Origin: Streptomyces iakyrus
GTDB lineage: Bacteria > Actinomycetota > Actinomycetes > Streptomycetales > Streptomycetaceae
NCBI RefSeq assembly: GCF_000717055.1
Contig: NZ_JNXI01000001.1
Location: 186,001 to 250,000, forward strand
Direction: 5' to 3'
DNA: 64,000 nucleotides
Shown here: positions 16,974-26,148 of the stretch, one piece after another
Numbering within the stretch: the stretch's first letter is position 1
Layout: the number at the start of each line of letters is the position of its first letter
Program-made: the position numbers and the translations under genes
The notes under the pieces: model-generated
Database searches by the model: none
What the model was told of the DNA's origin: nothing
Seen by the model: the letters and a program-made list of their open reading frames with translations, nothing else

Positions 16974-17945
16974 ATGAACGAACTCTTCGGAACACTTTCC
17001 GACGGGACGCCGGTGCACCGCTGGACCCTGGAGCGGGCCGGTGTACGGGTGCGGGTCCTGTCGTACGGCGGGATCGTGCAGTCCGTGGAGGTGCCGGACC
17101 GCGAGGGCCGGGCCGGCGACGTGGTGCTGGGGTTCCCGGACTTCGACGGCTACCTGGCCCACCCGGAGCCGTACTTCGGGGCCCTGGTCGGGCGGTACGC
17201 CAACCGGATCGCGGGCGGCCGGTTCACCCTGGACGGCCGGACGTACGCGCTGGAACCGAACAACGGACCGAACTCGCTGCACGGTGGAGCCCGGGGCTTC
17301 GACAAGCGCGTGTGGGACGCGGAGCCCGTGGAGCACGGGGTGCGGCTGACGCGGAGCAGCCCGCACGGCGAGGAGGGCTTCCCGGGGCGTCTGGAGGTCT
17401 CGGCGACGTACACGCTCGACGCGAGCGGTGCGCTGCGGATCGCGTACGAGGCGGTGACGGACGCGCCGACCGTGGTCAACCTGACCAACCACAGCTACTT
17501 CAACCTGGCCGGTTCCGGTGACGCGGGCGGTCACGAGCTGCGGCTGGCCGCCTCCCGGTACACGCCGGTCGACGCGGACCTGATTCCCGCCGGCGGTCCG
17601 GAGGACGTGACCGGCACGCGCTTCGACTTCCGCGAGGCCCGCAAGACCGGCTGCGGCTACGACCACAACTTCGTGCTCGACAAGGGTGTGACGGACGCTC
17701 CGGTGGAGGTCGCCGAGCTGCACGACCCGGCGTCCGGGCGGGTGCTGACGGTGGCGACCACCGAGCCGGGCCTCCAGCTGTACACCGCCGACCACCTGGG
17801 CGGGCCCTTCGCGCCCGGTGACGGCATCGCGCTGGAGACCCAGCACTTCCCCGACTCGCCGAACCGGCCGGAGTTCCCGACGACGGTGCTGCGGCCGGGC
17901 GGAGTGTTCCGCTCGGAGACGGTGTACGGGTTCGGCACCCGCTGA
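16974..17945 (+). CDS. Aldose 1-epimerase (galactose mutarotase)
   Basis: 323 residues, cytoplasmic (no signal). It interconverts alpha and beta anomers of galactose, glucose or other aldoses. Motifs: YGGIVQSVEVPDREGRAGDV, FGALVGRYANRIAGGRF (conserved Asn-Arg), HGGARGFDKRVWDA (His), NLTNHSYFNLAG (second His), ETQHFPDSPNRPEFPTT (general-base Glu). A second, secreted-type paralogue lies at 36001-37149, in the sugar cluster. A hairpin follows the stop. Confidence 0.9.
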   Translation: MNELFGTLSDGTPVHRWTLERAGVRVRVLSYGGIVQSVEVPDREGRAGDVVLGFPDFDGYLAHPEPYFGALVGRYANRIAGGRFTLDGRTYALEPNNGPNSLHGGARGFDKRVWDAEPVEHGVRLTRSSPHGEEGFPGRLEVSATYTLDASGALRIAYEAVTDAPTVVNLTNHSYFNLAGSGDAGGHELRLAASRYTPVDADLIPAGGPEDVTGTRFDFREARKTGCGYDHNFVLDKGVTDAPVEVAELHDPASGRVLTVATTEPGLQLYTADHLGGPFAPGDGIALETQHFPDSPNRPEFPTTVLRPGGVFRSETVYGFGTR

Positions 17946-17966
17946 GGGGGTCCGTGACAGACCAAG

Positions 17967-18002
17967 AGCCCCGGTCCGGAGGTCAGGTCCCGGGCCGGGG
18001 CT
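17967..18002 (+). terminator. Terminator after the mutarotase gene
   Basis: Arms 17967-17979 (AGCCCCGGTCCGG) and 17990-18002 (CCGGGCCGGGGCT) pair with one mismatch. The hairpin lies between convergent sequences (mutarotase and the GH3 remnant). Confidence 0.7.
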
Positions 18003-18026
18003 GCTCGGCGGGGAACTTGTCCCGGA

Positions 18027-18220
18027 TCAGACGTTAATCGTCGCGGTGATCCTGCGGTCCGTGATCGAGCGTCCGACCTGGATCTCGTACGAACCCTTCA
18101 CAAACGACCACGAGCCGGTCGCTTCGTCCCAGATCTCGAAAGCGCGGCGCGGCAGTTCGACCGTCGCCTCGGCGCTCGCGCCCGGTGCGGCCCCGACGCT
18201 CGCGAAGCCGGCCAGCCGGC
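18027..18220 (-). pseudogene. Remnant of a GH3 beta-glucosidase: fibronectin-III-like C-terminus only
   Basis: Reading the minus strand to the TGA at 18027-18029 gives about 62 residues beginning RRLAGFASVGAAPGASAE, then ATVELPRRAFEIWDEATGSW, SFVKGSYEIQVGRSITD. This is the Fn3-like C-terminal domain of family-3 glycosidases, which normally exceed 700 residues. There is no start codon or upstream domain: at about 18220 the frame meets sequence of a different gene on the other strand. The catalytic domains are gone, so it is non-functional. Family call is from recognised motif pattern. Confidence 0.75.
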
Positions 18221-18465
18221 GTGCCCGGGCGGGTGGGGTCGTCGGGGCCGGCCGCTACGCCGGGGTGCGGGACGGCATGGCCGGGGTGCTGCGCGCCGAG
18301 TACGGCGACCGGCTGCCGAGCGGCCTCACCCCCGAGCGGGCCGCCCCCCTCCTCGTGGCGGTCCTGGACGGGCTTCAGTACCAGTGGCTGCTGGACCCGG
18401 AGTCGGTCGACATGGCGGCGGCGTTCCGGGACTTCCTGACCCTGCTCGGCGAGGGCGAGGGCTGA
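18221..18465 (+). pseudogene. Remnant of a TetR regulator: C-terminal third only
   Basis: The plus-strand frame ending at TGA 18463-18465 reads RYAGVRDGMAGVLRAEYGDR, LPSGLTPERAAPLLVAVLDG, LQYQWLLDPESVDMAAAFRD. This is the standard C-terminal domain of TetR proteins of the sugar-operon type (the QYQWLLDPE motif). The HTH and the first two thirds are missing. Its broken end abuts the broken end of the GH3 remnant, as expected if one deletion removed the shared promoter and both 5' halves of a divergent pair. Confidence 0.75.
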
Positions 18466-18581
18466 ACCGGCGCGCGGGTACGGCGGCCACGCCCTCCACC
18501 ATGGCGTGGACCACACCGGGCACGCGATACTGCGGTCCGTCCGGCACCGACCCCCCACCGCGACGGAAGGCCCCAACCCCC

Positions 18582-19862
18582 TTGAACTCCATACGCGTTC
18601 GCCTCGGCGTCCTCGGCCTCGCCCTGCTGACCGGTCTCACCACCCCGACGGCCGCGAGCGCCACTCCGGCGGCCTCCTCCCCCACCGTCGAGGAGCAGCG
18701 GCTCGGCAGAGCCGCCCCGCAGGAGATCCTGCGCCGCTCCGGATTCGACACCGTGGCCCCGCGGCTGGCCCGGGCGCTGGAAACGGCCCGCACCTACGGG
18801 GAGGCCCGCCGGGCGGTCACGCGCGAGGGCGCGCGGCTGTGGCAGCGTGCCGTCGACCGGGCGCAGGGGCGCGGCCCGGCCGAATACGAAGGGCGCGAAG
18901 CGCTTCCTTGGAAGGGTGGTGGTGGGCGACGGGCGGGCCTCAGCCGGGACGACGACCGGCCGCTGTACTGGGCGCGGCTCGGCATGACGCGTGAAGTGCG
19001 CACCTGGGAGCCGGCGTTCGGTCTGACGGACGGGCAGCGGGCCGCGCTGCTGGACGAGCTGGAGCGCTCCTCGCGCGGCCAGGACACCATCCGGTATCCG
19101 CACGGCACGGGCCTGAAGCGGATCCTGCTCACCGGCTTCGACCCGTTCACGCTGGACCGGGACATCCGCATCTCCAACCCGTCCGGCGCCACCGCGCTGG
19201 CCCTCGACGGCACGGTGATCGCGACGGCCGACGGCCCGGCCCGGATCGAGACGGCCGTCTTCCCGGTGCGCTGGCGGGACTTCACCGAGGGCACGGTGGA
19301 GCGGACCCTGCGGCCGCACCTGCCGAAGGTCGACCTCTTCACGACGGTGAGCCAGGGGCGGGTCGGGCGCTTCGACATCGAGCGGACCAACGGGGCCTGG
19401 CGGGGCGGCTTCGGGGACAACGAGAACGTCGGCCGCACCGAGACCGTCCCGGTCGCCGACCCCGCCTCGCAGCCCCAGTGGACGACGACCACGCTGCCGT
19501 ACGCGGCGATCGTCGCCGCCCCCACCGGCCGCTTCCCCGTGTACGACAACACGAGCGTCACCGAGATCCCGGCGGGCGGTACCCAGCCCGTCGTGCGCCC
19601 CGAGGGGCCGACCCCCGGCTCCACCGCTCGGGCGGGCGGCGGCGGGGACTACCTCTCCAACGAGATCGCCTACCGGGCGACGCTGCTCCGGGACCGGCTG
19701 GGGCTGCGCGACACGCTGCCGGGCGGGCATGTGCACACGCCGGTGCTGCAGTTCGGGGCCGGGAACACCACCGAGGTCACCGATCCGGAGTTCGTGCGGA
19801 ACCGGCTGGACATCATCGCCCAGGTGAAGGCGATCCTGAGGGTGGCTGCGGAAACGAAGTAG
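18582..19862 (+). CDS. Secreted pyroglutamyl-peptidase-like (C15-type) protein with Ser at the nucleophile position
   Basis: About 426 residues from TTG 18582 (GGAAGG 11 bases upstream). Signal peptide RVRLGVLGLALLTGL then TPTAASA. The C15 fold shows in KRILLTGFDPFTLDRDIRIS, NPSGATALAL, the catalytic-Glu-like SQGRVGRFDIERTN and the late His in GGHVHTPVLQFGAG. Where C15 enzymes have the nucleophile (pattern Y-x-C-N), this protein reads GDYLSNEIAYRATLL: Ser replaces Cys. It is longer than cytoplasmic C15 enzymes (about 215 residues) because of an N-terminal helical region. The 3' end overlaps the convergent EI24 gene by 50 bases. Activity is uncertain. Confidence 0.65.
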   Translation: MNSIRVRLGVLGLALLTGLTTPTAASATPAASSPTVEEQRLGRAAPQEILRRSGFDTVAPRLARALETARTYGEARRAVTREGARLWQRAVDRAQGRGPAEYEGREALPWKGGGGRRAGLSRDDDRPLYWARLGMTREVRTWEPAFGLTDGQRAALLDELERSSRGQDTIRYPHGTGLKRILLTGFDPFTLDRDIRISNPSGATALALDGTVIATADGPARIETAVFPVRWRDFTEGTVERTLRPHLPKVDLFTTVSQGRVGRFDIERTNGAWRGGFGDNENVGRTETVPVADPASQPQWTTTTLPYAAIVAAPTGRFPVYDNTSVTEIPAGGTQPVVRPEGPTPGSTARAGGGGDYLSNEIAYRATLLRDRLGLRDTLPGGHVHTPVLQFGAGNTTEVTDPEFVRNRLDIIAQVKAILRVAAETK

Positions 19863-20640
19863 CCGCCTGATCGCCCTTCTCGCCGCCCTCACGGATCTCC
19901 TCGTCCAGCAGGTCACGAGCCATGAGGGTGGCGCCCGCGACCGCGCCCGGCATCAGGAACACCGCGACGAACGGCACCAGGAAGGCCGCGGCGAGGGGCG
20001 CGCCGAAGCCCCAGACGAGGGTCTTGCGGGAGCGCAGCAGGGCGAGGCGGGTGCGCAGTTCGACGCCGCGGCGCTGGAGAGCGACGGCGGTCAGTTCCTC
20101 GGTGAGGAAGAACCCGGTGACGAAGACGCCGATCACCGGGACGACCGTCTGCCCGACCACCGGGATGAAGCCGCACCCGAACAGCAGTACCCCCCACAGG
20201 GCGGCCCGCACCACGATGCGGAGGCTGTCGCGGGCGGAGATCCACAGTTCGCGCCAGAGCGGGAGCCCCGACTCGGGGGCGTGCCCGTCCGGGGACACGT
20301 CCCGGTCGACCTTCTCGGAGAGGTTCTCGTAGAAGGGCTGCCCGATCAGCAGGGTCACCGCGGTGAAGGTCACGACGGCGAGGAGCAGGGAGAGGGCGAA
20401 CAGCACGGCGGTCAGGAAGCCGCGGAAGAGGCCGGCCCAGGGGCTGGACCAGTCATCGGCGAAGGGCGTCGCCCAGGTCACGGCGTCCTCGCCCCACAGC
20501 GCCAGCCCGACCAGCACCGCCGCGTACAGGACGAGGGTGATCAGGCCCGGGAGCAGGCCGAAGCCGTAGCTCCTGCCGTGCCGGGCCACCCACCGCTGGC
20601 CCTTCAGGAGGTACCGGAAACCTGCCCCTAGATCGCGCAT
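19813..20640 (-). CDS. EI24/CysZ-like multi-spanning membrane protein
   Basis: 275 residues. The N-terminus MRDLGAGFRYLLKGQRWVAR precedes about five hydrophobic segments (FGLLPGLITLVLYAAVLVGL; FRGFLTAVLFALSLLLAVVT; ALWGVLLFGCGFIPVVGQTV; VPVIGVFVTGFFLTEELTAV; LAAAFLVPFVAVFLMPGAVA). EI24 family (PF07264), which includes the sulfate-uptake protein CysZ; the true role in Streptomyces is unknown. Signature piece RRGVELRTRLALLRSRK matches the family. Ends inside the convergent peptidase-like gene. Confidence 0.8.
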   Translation of the reverse strand: MRDLGAGFRYLLKGQRWVARHGRSYGFGLLPGLITLVLYAAVLVGLALWGEDAVTWATPFADDWSSPWAGLFRGFLTAVLFALSLLLAVVTFTAVTLLIGQPFYENLSEKVDRDVSPDGHAPESGLPLWRELWISARDSLRIVVRAALWGVLLFGCGFIPVVGQTVVPVIGVFVTGFFLTEELTAVALQRRGVELRTRLALLRSRKTLVWGFGAPLAAAFLVPFVAVFLMPGAVAGATLMARDLLDEEIREGGEKGDQAATSFPQPPSGSPSPGR

Positions 20641-20783
20641 GGGGAAACCCTATCGGGGCAGGCCGGGGCGCCCCCCTACAGGGCCGTGCGGGGCTTCGGT
20701 GACACCAAGGCGCCCTTGTTGCCGTTGAGTCGAACCGGTACACCTCGCCGTACCGATCTCAGGAAGCCCCGGAGGAGGCACGC

Positions 20784-23360
20784 GTGCGCACCACGAGAAG
20801 CGTTCCCGCGAGACCTGCACTGATCGCCGCCCTGGCCCTGGCCACGGCGGGCTCACTCCTGCTCGTCCCCGGCGCGGCCGGCGCGGACCCGTTACCCGTC
20901 ACCCGTGAGGGCTCCGCCGTGGACGACGGCGCGGCGCGGGCTCCCGCGAGCGCGGCGCGACGCGCGTTGACCGCGGACTCCTCCGCTGCCTCCTCCAACA
21001 CCCGCGGCTACCCCCGGCGCCAGACCCTCTCCCCCGACGCGCACAACTCCGGCGACAAGTCCCTGAAGCTGGGCCTCACGCCGTACCACGCGATCGCGCC
21101 GAAGCTGAACGCCCTGCAACGCCTCGGCGACCGGGTGAGCGTGGAGGTGACGGGCCGCTCGGCCGGCGGCCACCGCCTCTACCTCGTCACCGTCACCGCC
21201 CCGGAGTCCACCCGGCAGGCCCGCGCCCAGGAGCGGATGCGCGACCTGATCGAGAACGCGCCCGCCGCGGCGGCCAAGTCCCGTGAGATCAAGCGGGAGT
21301 ACAAGGCACCGGTCTTCGTCAACAGCAACATCCACGGAAACGAGTGGGAGGGCACGGACGCCTCCCTGAAGGTCATCGAGCAGCTCGCGACGGCGAAGGA
21401 CGCCAAGACCAAAGACCTCCTCGCGCACAGCCGCCTGTACTTCAACATCACGGCCAACCCGGACGGCCGCATCGCCGGGACCCGCGCCAACGCAGGCGGC
21501 TTCGACCTGAACCGCGACTTCGTCACCGCCTCCCAGCCCGAGACGCGGGCGATGCGGCAGATCGAGATCGGCAAGCAGCCGGCCGTCCTGCTCGACCTGC
21601 ACGGCTACGTCAACGGCACCCTCATCGAGCCGACCACTCCCCCGCACGGCGAGAACTACGAGTACGACCTCTTCCTGAAGAACAGCTACGCCAACGCCCT
21701 CGGCATGGAGTCCGCGGTCAACGCCCTCGGCTACACGCCCGCGAAGGACGGCGTGGAGGCGGCCCAGATCCCCTTCCGCGACCAGGAGGAGGGCTGGGAC
21801 GACTGGCCTCCGATCTTCACCCCGCAGTACGCGGCCTTCCACGGCACGGTGGCCGCCCACACGGTGGAGATCCCCCTGGCGGTGAACAACGAGGAGTACG
21901 ACGAGCTGCCGGTGCCGGAGCTGCGCCGCCGTTCGGCGGTCAACACGGCCGTGGCGGGCGCGGCGATCCGCGCGACCCTGGACCACGTCCGCGAGCACCG
22001 CGGCACCCTGATCAGCGACCAGATCGAGGTCTTCCGCCGCGGCGCGACGGGCGCCGCGCAGGTGCCGGTGTCCCCCCAGACGGTTCCCGGCGTCCCCGGC
22101 ATCGGCCCGGAGGACGTCTACACGACCACGTTCCCGCGCGCCTACGTCATCCCGCCCGCCGGGGCCCGCACGCAGCGCTCGGGACCCGCAGCGGCCCGCC
22201 TGGTCGACCACCTGCTGGCCAACGGTGTCCGGGTCACCCGCGCCACCCGCCCCTTCCGGCTCGACGGACGCACCCACCCCGGCGGCTCGTACGTCGTCGA
22301 CATGCACCAGCCCAAACGCGGCATGGCGAACGTGCTGCTGGCCGACGGCCGGGACATCAGCGGCAAGGTCTCGGTGATGTACGACATCTCCGGCTGGAGC
22401 CTGGGCGGTCTGTGGGGCGCCACGGTCGAGCGGGTGCCGTCGGGCAGCCTGCGGGGCGCACCCCTGCGCGCGATCGGCGAGGCCGCGCCCGTCGCCCACG
22501 TGCCCGCGCACGGCAACCTGCGGCTGCGGCTGACCGACCCGCGCGAGATCGCGGCCCTCAACTCCCTGCTGCGGCAGGGCGTCCCGGTCCGGCGGGCGGC
22601 GGACGGCAGCGTGATCGTCCCGGCGTCGGCCCGCCGCGCGGCCCGCACGGCCGCCCGTGCCCACGACGTGCCCTTCACGGCGACCCGGCAGACCGGAACG
22701 GCACCGCTGCGCCGCCTGCGCGTCGCGGCCGCCGTCACGCCGGGTGAGCTGTTCGCCCTGCGGGAGATGGGCTTCGACGTCACGCCGGTCTCGACGGCCG
22801 TTCTGAACGCGGGCTTCGACTGGCGTACGTCCGGCGCAGACGTGCTGTTCGTGTCCGCAGGCCTGGACCGCGCGGCCTTGACCGCTCCCGCCCGGCAGGC
22901 CCTGGACATCTTCCTGGACGGGCACGGCCTGGTCGGCCGGGGCGCGACCGGAGCGGCCCTGAACGCAGCGGCGGGCCGGCTGGCCGTCAAGCCGGTGCAG
23001 GGCAACGCGGATGCGAACGGCGTGGTGCGGGTGACGAACTCGGGAGCCCTGACGCGCGACGCACCGGCCCACGGCTTCGTCTACGCCCCGCTCTGGTTCA
23101 CCGACCCGGGTCCCGGCGTCCGCGTGGAGCAGTCGTACGCGACCGGGAACCCGCTGGTCTCCGGACACTGGAGGCCCCTCGGCGACGGCACCGGCGGGCC
23201 CGCCGCCGCCTCCGGGCAGGCCTCGGTCGTCAGCGGGGACCGAACGGTCCTGTTCGGCACCGAACCACTCTTCCGGGACCATCCCAAGGGGGAGTTCCCG
23301 CAGGTGGCGAGGGCATTGTTCACAGTGGCACACAGCGCTTCAGTCAAGGAGAGCGGATGA
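20784..23360 (+). CDS. Secreted M14-family zinc carboxypeptidase
   Basis: 858 residues. Signal peptide (RPALIAALALATAGSLLLVP, GAAGA). Peptidase domain about 90-400: zinc ligands His and Glu in FVNSNIHGNEWEGTDAS, Arg/Asn site DLNRDF, third ligand His in LLDLHGYVNGTLIEP, catalytic Glu in AHTVEIPLAVN. The remaining C-terminal half (about 450 residues) resembles a processing or substrate domain found in large Streptomyces M14 proteins; no clear motif. Acts outside the cell on peptides. Start ATG-equivalent GTG at 20784 after GGAGG. The next gene overlaps by four bases. Confidence 0.88.
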   Translation: MRTTRSVPARPALIAALALATAGSLLLVPGAAGADPLPVTREGSAVDDGAARAPASAARRALTADSSAASSNTRGYPRRQTLSPDAHNSGDKSLKLGLTPYHAIAPKLNALQRLGDRVSVEVTGRSAGGHRLYLVTVTAPESTRQARAQERMRDLIENAPAAAAKSREIKREYKAPVFVNSNIHGNEWEGTDASLKVIEQLATAKDAKTKDLLAHSRLYFNITANPDGRIAGTRANAGGFDLNRDFVTASQPETRAMRQIEIGKQPAVLLDLHGYVNGTLIEPTTPPHGENYEYDLFLKNSYANALGMESAVNALGYTPAKDGVEAAQIPFRDQEEGWDDWPPIFTPQYAAFHGTVAAHTVEIPLAVNNEEYDELPVPELRRRSAVNTAVAGAAIRATLDHVREHRGTLISDQIEVFRRGATGAAQVPVSPQTVPGVPGIGPEDVYTTTFPRAYVIPPAGARTQRSGPAAARLVDHLLANGVRVTRATRPFRLDGRTHPGGSYVVDMHQPKRGMANVLLADGRDISGKVSVMYDISGWSLGGLWGATVERVPSGSLRGAPLRAIGEAAPVAHVPAHGNLRLRLTDPREIAALNSLLRQGVPVRRAADGSVIVPASARRAARTAARAHDVPFTATRQTGTAPLRRLRVAAAVTPGELFALREMGFDVTPVSTAVLNAGFDWRTSGADVLFVSAGLDRAALTAPARQALDIFLDGHGLVGRGATGAALNAAAGRLAVKPVQGNADANGVVRVTNSGALTRDAPAHGFVYAPLWFTDPGPGVRVEQSYATGNPLVSGHWRPLGDGTGGPAAASGQASVVSGDRTVLFGTEPLFRDHPKGEFPQVARALFTVAHSASVKESG

Positions 23361-24502
23361 CGCAGGAGATCCACGGCACCGTGGCGGACGGCTTCGAGGC
23401 GGTGCGCGAGGAGTTCGCCGCGTTCGTCGCCGGAGAGCGAGCCGACTACGAGGGGCAGCTGTGCGCCTACGTCCACGGCCGGAAGGTCGTCGACCTGTGG
23501 GCGGGGACCGGCGCGGACGCCCTCTACGGTGTGTTCTCGTCCACGAAGGGCGCCGCCTACCTGGTCGTGGCCCTGCTCGTCCAGGACGGCACGCTCGAAC
23601 TGGACCGCAAGGTGACGTACTACTGGCCGGAGTTCGCGGCCGAGGGCAAGGGCGCCCTGACGGTGCGGGACCTGCTGGCCCACCGGGCGGGCGTGGTCGG
23701 TACCGACACCGGCTTCACGCTCGCGGAACTGGCCGACGACCGCCAGCTCGCCGAACGCCTCGCCGATCAGCGGCCGTTCTGGCGCCCCGGCACGGCGTTC
23801 GGCTATCACGCGCTGGGCGCCGGCGCCCTGGCCGGCGAGGTCGTGCGCCGCGCGACGGGCCGCACGCTCCAGGAGGTCTACCAGGAGCGGATCCGGGCTC
23901 CGTACGGGCTGGACTTCCACCTGGGCCTCCCCGCGCCCGAGGAACCGCGCTTCCGCACCACCCAGCCGATGGTTCCGACCCCGGAGCAGCAGGCCGTCCT
24001 GGACGCCACGGCCACGGGCCCGCACTCACTGGCCTCGATCGCGTTCAACGGCAACGCGGCGGAGCCGACCGACCTCGTCTCCCTGCCGAACATGCCGCTG
24101 ATCCGCGCCAAGGGCCCGGCCTCGGTGGGCGGGGTGGCGTCCGCGCGGGGCCTGGCGGGGATGTACGCGGCGGCGATCAGCGAGGTGGGCGAGCAACCGG
24201 CGCTGCTGAAGCCGGACACCGTGGCGGAGTTCGGCCAGGTCCACTCGACCGGCCACGACCTGGTGGCCCGGGCCCACAAGTCGTTCGGGCTCGGCTTCCA
24301 GATGACGGCTGACACGTGGCACCCGTTTCTCGGCGCCGGGACGATCGGGCACAGCGGCGCGGGCGGCTCCCAGGCCTTCGCGGACCCGTGGAGCGGCCTC
24401 TCCTACGGCTACACGCGCCGCCGGTTCGCCTTCCCGGGCGGGGCGGCTGCGGAGAACGACCGGCTGGTGCGGGCGGTCCACACGGCGGCGCTCGCCCTCT
24501 GA
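23357..24502 (+). CDS. Serine hydrolase of the EstB/class C beta-lactamase family
   Basis: 381 residues, PF00144. SxxK motif in GVFSSTKGAAYLVV (Ser near residue 57), catalytic Tyr candidate in FGYHALGAGALAGEVVRRA (YxA type, near residue 154), a third motif IGHSGAGGSQAFADPWSG. These features fit EstB-type esterases. No signal peptide. The ATGA overlap with the M14 gene shows translational coupling; AAGGAGAG lies just upstream. Substrate unknown. Confidence 0.85.
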   Translation: MTQEIHGTVADGFEAVREEFAAFVAGERADYEGQLCAYVHGRKVVDLWAGTGADALYGVFSSTKGAAYLVVALLVQDGTLELDRKVTYYWPEFAAEGKGALTVRDLLAHRAGVVGTDTGFTLAELADDRQLAERLADQRPFWRPGTAFGYHALGAGALAGEVVRRATGRTLQEVYQERIRAPYGLDFHLGLPAPEEPRFRTTQPMVPTPEQQAVLDATATGPHSLASIAFNGNAAEPTDLVSLPNMPLIRAKGPASVGGVASARGLAGMYAAAISEVGEQPALLKPDTVAEFGQVHSTGHDLVARAHKSFGLGFQMTADTWHPFLGAGTIGHSGAGGSQAFADPWSGLSYGYTRRRFAFPGGAAAENDRLVRAVHTAALAL

Positions 24503-24524
24503 GGAGCCCTGAGCCCGGGCACGG

Positions 24525-24563
24525 GCGGAGGCCGCACCCCACGTCCAAGGGTGCGGCCTCCGC
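24525..24563. terminator. Bidirectional terminator between hydrolase and OsmC genes
   Basis: Perfect 14-bp arms (24525-24538 and 24550-24563) with an 11-base loop, between two convergent genes. Confidence 0.85.
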
Positions 24564-24580
24564 GTACGCAACGACCGGGG

Positions 24581-25000
24581 TCAAACCAGCGTCACGGTGA
24601 TGTTGCCGCGGGTCGCCTTCGAGTACGGGCAGACCCCGTGGGCCTTCTCGATCAGCGAGCGGGCGGTCCCACGGTCCACCTTGGGGATGTCGGCCGAGAT
24701 CTCGACGATGATCCCGAAGCCGTCCCCGTTCCTGCCGAGGCCGACCTTGGCGGTGACGGTCGAGCCGGTGAGGTCGGCGCCCTCCTCCCGGGCGACGACG
24801 CCGAGGGCTCCCTGGAAGCAGGCGCTGTAGCCGGCGGCGAACAGCTGCTCCGGGTTGGTGCCGGCGCCGCTGCCGCCCATCTCCTTCGGCGGGTTGACGA
24901 CGACGTCGAGCTTGCCGTCGTCGGTGGCGACCCGCCCGTCGCGCCCGTTCTCGGCGGTGGCGACGGCGGTGTACAGGACGTCGGACTGCTGGATCGGCAT
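24581..25000 (-). CDS. OsmC/Ohr-family organic hydroperoxide reductase
   Basis: 139 residues. It reduces organic hydroperoxides through two conserved cysteines: one in NPEQLFAAGYSACFQGAL (near 61) and one in AHGVCPYSKATRGN (near 124). The N-terminus DVLYTAVATAENGRDGRV matches Ohr. No OhrR regulator is adjacent; the neighbouring MarR gene (26220) is separated by the oxidoreductase and carries its own operators, so a link is possible but not shown. Ends at a strong shared hairpin. Confidence 0.93.
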   Translation of the reverse strand: MPIQQSDVLYTAVATAENGRDGRVATDDGKLDVVVNPPKEMGGSGAGTNPEQLFAAGYSACFQGALGVVAREEGADLTGSTVTAKVGLGRNGDGFGIIVEISADIPKVDRGTARSLIEKAHGVCPYSKATRGNITVTLV

Positions 25001-25094
25001 GCGGTTGTGTTCCTTCGGTCGTCCGCCGCGGCTCGCGCCCGGGCCGAGCGGATTCGGAAAAAACTTACCGCATACCGGAAACCAACAGAAGGCG

Positions 25095-26117
25095 TCAGAG
25101 CTTGACGATCATCTTCCCGGTGTTGTCGCCGCGCAGAACGCCCAGGAACGCCTCCAGGTTGTTCTCGATGCCCTCGACGACGGTCTCCCGGTACTTCAGC
25201 TCGCCGGAGGCGACCCAGGGGGCGACCTCCTGCACGAACTGCGGCTGGAGGTCGTAGTGGTCCCCGACCAGGAAGCCCTGGATGCGGCCGCGGGTCGCGA
25301 TCAGGCGGGCGAGGTTCTTCGGGCCCGGGGCGGGCTCGGTGTTGTTGTAGACGGAGATCATTCCGCAGACGGCGATCCGGCCGCCCTCGTTGAGGGAGCC
25401 GATGGCCGCCTCCAGGTGGTCACCGCCGACGTTGTCGAAGTAGACGTCGATCCCGTCGGGGGCTGCGTCGCGCAGCTGCTGGGCGACGGGCCCGTCCTTG
25501 TAGTTGAAGGCGGCGTCGAAGCCGTACTCGTCCGTGAGGAGCTTGACCTTCTCGTCCGATCCGGCGGAGCCGATGACCCGCGAGGCGCCCTTCAGCTTGG
25601 CGATCTGGCCGACCTGGCCGCCCACGGCGCCGGCGGCACCGGAGACGAAGACGGTGTCGCCCTCCTTGAAGGAGGCGGTCCGCAGCAGGCCGGCGTAGGC
25701 GGTGAGGCCGGTCATGCCCAGCACGCCGAGGTACGTCGACAGCGGCGCGGCCTCCGGGTCCACCTTCACGGCGTTCTTCGCGCCGACGACCGCGTACTCA
25801 CGCCAGCCGAAGAAGTGCAGGACGTGGTCCCCGACGGACAGACCCTCGGCGTTCGAGGCCACGACCTCGCCGACGGCACCGCCCTGCATGACCTTGCCGA
25901 GCTCGAACGGGGCGACGTAGGACTTCGCGTCGCTCATCCGGCCGCGCATGTACGGGTCCACGGAGAGGTACTTGTTCCGGACGAGGACCTGCCCCTCACC
26001 CGGCTGCGGGACCTCCGCCTCGACGAAGGCGAAGTCCTCGGGCTTCGGCCAGCCGACGGGGCGGCTCGCCAGGTGCCACTCGCGGCTGACGGCGGGGAGG
26101 GTGGGGGTGTCGGTCAT
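25095..26117 (-). CDS. NADP-dependent oxidoreductase (MDR superfamily, leukotriene/curcumin reductase-like)
   Basis: 340 residues. Zinc-free MDR enzyme: REWHLASRPVGWPKPEDFAF start, MRGRMSDAKSYVAPFELG, nucleotide site VFVSGAAGAVGGQVGQIAKL, GIDVYFDNVGGDHLEAAIG, end GDNTGKMIVKL. It reduces C=C bonds of enones (2-alkenal or curcumin-like) with NADPH. The ATG at 26117 is chosen; further upstream the frame runs through the operator region. Divergent from a MarR gene, with two palindromes between them, so it is probably derepressed by an electrophile or phenolic ligand. Confidence 0.9.
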   Translation of the reverse strand: MTDTPTLPAVSREWHLASRPVGWPKPEDFAFVEAEVPQPGEGQVLVRNKYLSVDPYMRGRMSDAKSYVAPFELGKVMQGGAVGEVVASNAEGLSVGDHVLHFFGWREYAVVGAKNAVKVDPEAAPLSTYLGVLGMTGLTAYAGLLRTASFKEGDTVFVSGAAGAVGGQVGQIAKLKGASRVIGSAGSDEKVKLLTDEYGFDAAFNYKDGPVAQQLRDAAPDGIDVYFDNVGGDHLEAAIGSLNEGGRIAVCGMISVYNNTEPAPGPKNLARLIATRGRIQGFLVGDHYDLQPQFVQEVAPWVASGELKYRETVVEGIENNLEAFLGVLRGDNTGKMIVKL

Positions 26118-26148
26118 GATGCGCCTTACCTCACTGGCTCGATGCGGA

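Noticed and set aside
20892..23333. 813-residue minus-strand frame opposite the M14 peptidase
   Set aside because: It is antisense to a gene with complete zinc motifs and a signal peptide, and the frame is rich in Val/Gly/Arg without motifs.
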